Assembly (NCBI GenBank): GCA_035934405.1
Contig: DASYXW010000095.1
Coordinates: 1 to 15,560, forward strand
Length of the DNA: 15,560 nucleotides
Direction of reading: 5' to 3'
Source: DASYXW01 sp035934405
GTDB lineage: Bacteria > Acidobacteriota > Terriglobia > UBA7540
Position numbers and translations under genes: made by a program. This document shows, in pieces, positions 12,525 through 15,560 of this stretch; the first letter of the stretch is position 1; each line of letters starts with the position of its first letter. The notes under the pieces are model-generated. The model had not been told where the DNA came from, did not search any database, and was given only the letters and a program-made list of their open reading frames with translations.

Positions 12525-15014
12525 TCAGTGCCGGCCGCCGTGACCGCCTCCACCGTGACCCCCGCCGCCGCTGTGACCCCCGCCTCCACCGCCACCGCGA
12601 GATCCCCCTCCTCCATGGTAACCACCGCCACCGCCCCCGTAACTGCGCGGAGCGCTGGAGCCGTGGTATCCGCCCCCGGCGCCTCCGCTGTAGCTACGCG
12701 GTGCGCTGTAGCTACGCGGTGCGCTGTAACTACGCGTTGCGCTGTAACTACGTGGCGCGTTGTAATTACGTGGTGCACTGTAGCTGCGCGGTGCGCTGTA
12801 ACTGCGCGGTGGCGCGCTCGATCCGTGATAACCGCCTCCGTAACCTCCGCCGGACGGCCGCGGCGCCATCATGGGCCGGTCGAGCTGGAGCGGCGGACGG
12901 CTGTAGCCTCGGCTGGAGTTGCCGTAGCTGCGCGGCGCGGCGCGCTGTGGGAAGCGATTGGCCGGCGCGCCGGAATAGCTGCTACGCGGCGCTGCCTGCT
13001 GGCCGCGCGGCGGTTGCGTCCGCGATCCATTCCCGGAGAACCGCTGCCAGCCGGGACGCGTTCCTGTGGCGGCGGGCCTTGACGGCGCAGCGCGGCCCGC
13101 TTGGCCCGCTCGACTTCTGGGAGCACTCTGGCCCGGACCGCGCTGGGTTTGACCCCGCTGTGCCGCTCCCGCCGTCTGCCTGGGGTTCGAACCCTGGCGA
13201 GCCTGAGCTACCGGACCGCCGAACCGCTGCCAGCCCGGACGCGTCGCCTGCTGCGCGCCTCTGTTACCGCCGGTCGCGGGCGCTTGCCTGGCGCCGGTCG
13301 CGTTGCGGCCGTTGTTCGCAGCCGTGACGGATCTCGGCTGCCGCAGCGACTGCTGGACTCTCGCCGCCTGCTGCGCGAAGGGTTGCCGTCCGGCGGGCGA
13401 CTGGTTCTTGGTGAAGAAGTGCGGCGAGCTGCCGTTGCGCGGCACCGCTCCCCGAGGCACTGGTTTGTTGGACGCCGCGAGGCTGGCCTTGGTGGGCACG
13501 GCCGGCACGGCGCCGCCCATCAAGGTTGCGCTCTTCAATGCCGACGGGGTCACGCCCCTCTGGTTGCGCGGTACGGCGCCTTTGCCGAAGTTGTTGGCGC
13601 CCACCGTCGTGATGCCGCGCGCCACCCGTGGATTATTGAGCGCCGATTGCAGATTCGAGATCGCCGGACGTCCTCTGCCGGCCGTGGCCAGCGCCGGCAT
13701 GGCCCCATTGATGTTTCGGATGTTGGTGATGTTCTGGATGTTGCGGATATTCACGACATTGCGCCCGAAACCACCGCCCCGGCCGAAGAAAAACCCAAAG
13801 CGGTTGAAGCCGAAGCCGAAGCCGCCGCCAAACCACGGGAAGAACGGGTCAAAGGGTCCAAGCGGCAGCCAGCCAATATTTCCGAAGCCGAAGCCGAAGC
13901 CGAAGCCGCCGCCGAAGCCGAAGAAGCTGACGTAAGCAGGTGCCCAGATAGGATAATATCCGCCATAAACCGGGCCGGGCCACCAAGCCCAGCCGTCATC
14001 GTAAGGCAACCAGCGCCCGTAGTGATAAGGCGCCCAACCCCAGGGCTCGTCAGAGACCCAGGTCCAGCCGTAGTCAGGCTCCCACACCCAGCGGCCGTCG
14101 CGGTAAGGCGCCCAGTCGCCTCCCTCGTCCGGCACCCACACGTTGCCGTAACCAGGATCTTGCTCCCAACGGCCGTACTGGTCGAGGTCCTCTGAGCCCG
14201 TGTAATACTGGTTGGTATCCTGCCAGCTCCGCGCTTCAAGAGCGCGACGGTCGCGGTCGCGATTCCAGCGGTCCCATCCGTCCCTGTCCGCCGCTTCACT
14301 GATCTTGTACTGCGGATTGTCCGTCCCCTCCACGGTGATCATCTCGCCTTCGTGCACCGACGTGCTGCCCTGCGGCGTCGAAACCTGGGCCTCGCCCTTG
14401 CGCACGGTCACGATGGATTCACTGTCGGAGTTCACTTGAATGCGGTATTCGCCCTCAGCCTGCGGATGCACGGCCAGGTTCGGAGTATCAATTTCCGCCG
14501 CGGCCTGGCTGCCGCCCCGCAGGACGTCGTAATCCACCAGGCCATGCGCCACCTGCACCTGGATGTCGGTGCGTGTGAGCGAAGCCAGCTTCGCCTGGCT
14601 CTGGTTGCTCAACCGCAGCACGTCGGCGTAATCGAGCTCGACCTCGGCGCGCGAGCGGGGTCCGGTCGAGATTGCGTCGTCTTGTTCGAGCGGGGCGTTC
14701 AAAGTGGTCGCCGCCCATTCGCCGGTGTCACCGCGCTGGGTGGAGACTTCGCCTTCCATCAGGCTGACGCGCCCCACGATGGGCTGCACCTGGTCGCCCT
14801 GCCCGTTTTGATCTTGAGGCCCTTGTGCCCCGTTGGGTCCCTGGTCCTGAGGCGCCTGGCCCCCCTGAACCTGGTCACCCTGGTTTTGGTCCGGCGGCGG
14901 GCCGCCCTGGTCCTGCTGGGCGAACGCTCGCCGCGCCCCGAGCGGCCCGAGAAGCCCGGGAATAATGAACGCTGCAATCACAAGAGCCGTTGTTGCTAAG
15001 AATGTCTTTTTCAT
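12525..15014 (-). CDS. Large secreted FecR-domain / DUF6600 protein with low-complexity tail
   Basis: Protein of 829 residues. A signal peptide covers about 1-32 (MKKTFLATTALVIAAFIIPG ... AFAQQ), followed by a Gln/Gly/Asp-rich linker (33-77). A FecR-like beta domain spans about 80-230 (GRVSLMEGEVSTQRGDTGEW, IDTPNLAVHP, VTVRKGEAQVSTPQGSTSV). Next is a Trp-rich DUF6600 part, about 275-350 (YGRWEQDPGYGNVWVP, DWAPYRDGRW, WGWAPYHYGRW). An FG-rich stretch follows at 363-417, then NIRNIQNITNIRNI, then a basic Gln/Arg/Pro-rich tail. The tail includes RSYSAP repeats and a Gly/His-rich C-terminus. The start was moved from 15083 to 15014 because the signal peptide begins there with GAGGTG upstream. FecR domains relate to signal transduction or envelope sensing, but the role here is unknown. 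It converges on the sigma operon. Confidence 0.85.
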   Translation of the reverse strand: MKKTFLATTALVIAAFIIPGLLGPLGARRAFAQQDQGGPPPDQNQGDQVQGGQAPQDQGPNGAQGPQDQNGQGDQVQPIVGRVSLMEGEVSTQRGDTGEWAATTLNAPLEQDDAISTGPRSRAEVELDYADVLRLSNQSQAKLASLTRTDIQVQVAHGLVDYDVLRGGSQAAAEIDTPNLAVHPQAEGEYRIQVNSDSESIVTVRKGEAQVSTPQGSTSVHEGEMITVEGTDNPQYKISEAADRDGWDRWNRDRDRRALEARSWQDTNQYYTGSEDLDQYGRWEQDPGYGNVWVPDEGGDWAPYRDGRWVWEPDYGWTWVSDEPWGWAPYHYGRWLPYDDGWAWWPGPVYGGYYPIWAPAYVSFFGFGGGFGFGFGFGNIGWLPLGPFDPFFPWFGGGFGFGFNRFGFFFGRGGGFGRNVVNIRNIQNITNIRNINGAMPALATAGRGRPAISNLQSALNNPRVARGITTVGANNFGKGAVPRNQRGVTPSALKSATLMGGAVPAVPTKASLAASNKPVPRGAVPRNGSSPHFFTKNQSPAGRQPFAQQAARVQQSLRQPRSVTAANNGRNATGARQAPATGGNRGAQQATRPGWQRFGGPVAQARQGSNPRQTAGAAQRGQTQRGPGQSAPRSRAGQAGRAAPSRPAATGTRPGWQRFSGNGSRTQPPRGQQAAPRSSYSGAPANRFPQRAAPRSYGNSSRGYSRPPLQLDRPMMAPRPSGGGYGGGYHGSSAPPRSYSAPRSYSAPRNYNAPRSYSATRSYSAPRSYSAPRSYSGGAGGGYHGSSAPRSYGGGGGGYHGGGGSRGGGGGGGHSGGGGHGGGGHGGRH
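12687..12812. repeat. 18-bp minisatellite, 7 units, coding for RSYSAP repeats
   Basis: Seven 18-bp units starting at 12687, 12705, 12723, 12741, 12759, 12777 and 12795, of the form GCTGTAGCTACGCGGTGC with point changes. The period is a multiple of three, so copy-number changes keep the FecR protein in frame. On the minus strand each unit encodes a six-residue Ser-Ala-Pro-Arg-Ser-Tyr block. Confidence 0.9.
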
Positions 15015-15238
15015 GGCGCACACCTCGTATAGGTCGCATGGGCGTCTACCCGCCCACTTGCGATAGGGCACGCCAGCGTCCAAACACCATAAAGAACAAG
15101 TTTCTCATGTAAGCCACATATCTATTTGTACTTACGCTAAGGTTTGATTGCCGTTGGCCGACGATATCCCTGGCTGATACCAGCCATCGGTGGTGGATTT
15201 CGGCCAGCGGCATCCTAGTGTCCGCCGTTCTGGCCAAG
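15015..15238. other. Intergenic region with a nested stem-loop
   Basis: No gene supported. At 15150-15211, GCCGTTGGCCG and CGGCCAGCGGC pair with one mismatch (10 of 11) around an inner stem TGGCTG-ATAC-CAGCCA (15171-15186). This could be a structured RNA, a protein-binding palindrome or a repeat. No clear promoter for the FecR gene was found. Confidence 0.45.
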
Positions 15239-15268
15239 AGGGTGTCCCGGATTCCGTTAGAGGTTGAG

Positions 15269-15333
15269 CGACGGTTCCCCGACCCGATTCGGTAGAATCG
15301 GGTTGGGAAAATCTCAGAAAAGGAGAACCGTCG
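15269..15333 (+). promoter_or_regulatory. Foldback stem covering the transposase ribosome-binding site
   Basis: CGACGGTTC (15269-15277) pairs perfectly with GAACCGTCG (15325-15333). The right arm takes in the last base of the AGGAG ribosome-binding site and the first base of the GTG start. An inner 9-bp hairpin, ACCCGATTC-GGTA-GAATCGGGT, occupies 15282-15303. A transcript that includes the left arm would hide the translation start. Confidence 0.6.
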
Positions 15334-15560
15334 TGGAGAAACCTTATCACATTGTGGGCAAGGAAGACACCCAGGAACTGGCCAAATGGCTGGCCAAGAA
15401 CGGACAGATGCTGTTGCCAATGGTGGAGCTGATCGAGCAGCCGAAGCTGGCGGTGGATGAGTTGATCGACGTGCTGGGGCGGGCGCAGATCGAGGCGGGG
15501 CTGAGGCTGTCGGCGGAGCGCGTGGCGGGACCGCCGCATCCAGGGAAAAAAGGCGGGGCG
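15333..15560 (+). CDS. IS256-type (mutator) transposase, N-terminal 76 codons
   Basis: DDE-type transposase start, cut by the right edge. The visible residues include ELAKWLAKNGQMLLPMVELI, AVDELIDVLGRAQIEAGLRL and SAERVAGPPHPGKKGG. This is the N-terminal pattern of the IS256-family transposases I recall from acidobacteria and related groups. The GTG start has AGGAG 7 nt upstream. The catalytic residues lie outside the window, so it cannot be judged whether the element is intact. Confidence 0.75.
   Translation, partial: MEKPYHIVGKEDTQELAKWLAKNGQMLLPMVELIEQPKLAVDELIDVLGRAQIEAGLRLSAERVAGPPHPGKKGGA

Larger units (their letters stand above)
15239..15560 (+). mobile_element. Left end of an IS256-type insertion sequence, truncated by the window
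   Basis: Presence is inferred from the transposase start at 15333. The outer boundary is uncertain. GGGTGTCCCGGATTCCG at about 15239-15255 is a plausible terminal repeat, but the matching right end is outside the window. The 94 bp ahead of the transposase hold two nested inverted repeats. Confidence 0.6.

Noticed and set aside
12687..12812. Regular 18-bp repeats as a second CRISPR array
   Set aside because: Units are directly tandem with no spacers and encode an in-frame protein repeat.
12503..14195. Long plus-strand open frames opposite the FecR gene (12503-13327, 13101-14195, 13303-13935)
   Set aside because: They are composition shadows of the GC-rich, repetitive minus-strand gene, with Arg/Pro/Lys-rich noise, no domains and no ribosome-binding sites.
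15046..15539. Minus-strand open frames at the right end
   Set aside because: They lie antisense to the transposase start, which has a good ribosome-binding site and a recognisable family sequence.

Overview
The window looks like a GC-rich chromosomal segment of an acidobacterium (Acidobacteriota, probably Terriglobia-like). The inference rests on the gene set: a FecR/DUF6600 tryptophan-rich secreted protein, a DUF2911 protein, a sigma/anti-sigma pair followed by a secreted protein of a type I associate with these genomes, and a short archaeal/thermophile-type adenosylhomocysteinase. It also rests on the many interspersed palindromes, including the 'CATTCTGAGCGAAGCGAAGAAT'-type repeat. No database search was possible, so the taxonomy is inference.

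Region 1 (1-1880) is the end of a type II-C-like CRISPR-Cas locus. It holds a 5'-truncated cas1, an overlapping cas2, and a very short array (three identical 36-bp repeats, two 30-bp spacers). The array lies between a 15-bp hairpin and a large inverted repeat that reaches into the last CRISPR repeat. No cas9 is visible; it would lie left of the window. The cas1 frame carries three kinds of palindromic insert, all in frame and all outside the catalytic motifs. One spacer has the layout of a tRNA 3' end.

Region 2 (1881-3526) holds, all on the minus strand, ubiX (flavin prenyltransferase), a frameshifted 3' remnant of a DASS-type anion transporter, a secreted DUF2911 protein and tRNA-Glu(CTC).

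Region 3 (3535-6737) is a tldD-pmbA(tldE) metalloprotease operon on the minus strand. A near-consensus sigma70 promoter sits about 260 nt before tldD.

Region 4 (6752-9807) holds metK and ahcY on the minus strand: SAM synthesis and SAH breakdown, consecutive steps of the activated methyl cycle. It is bracketed by two copies of a roughly 100-bp foldback element with related 17-bp ends. Each copy is flanked by 14-17 bp direct repeats.

Region 5 (10065-12486, plus strand) is a translationally coupled ECF-type sigma factor and membrane anti-sigma factor, followed by a secreted protein of unknown function and a strong terminator. It converges on a large secreted FecR/DUF6600 protein (minus strand, 12525-15014) with a low-complexity tail and an 18-bp minisatellite.

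Region 6 (about 15239-15560) is the left end of an IS256-type insertion sequence. Its transposase runs off the window, and a foldback stem covers the transposase ribosome-binding site and start codon.

The most unusual theme is the density of small palindromic elements. They lie in intergenic DNA, inside cas1, at the edge of the CRISPR array and at gene stop codons.
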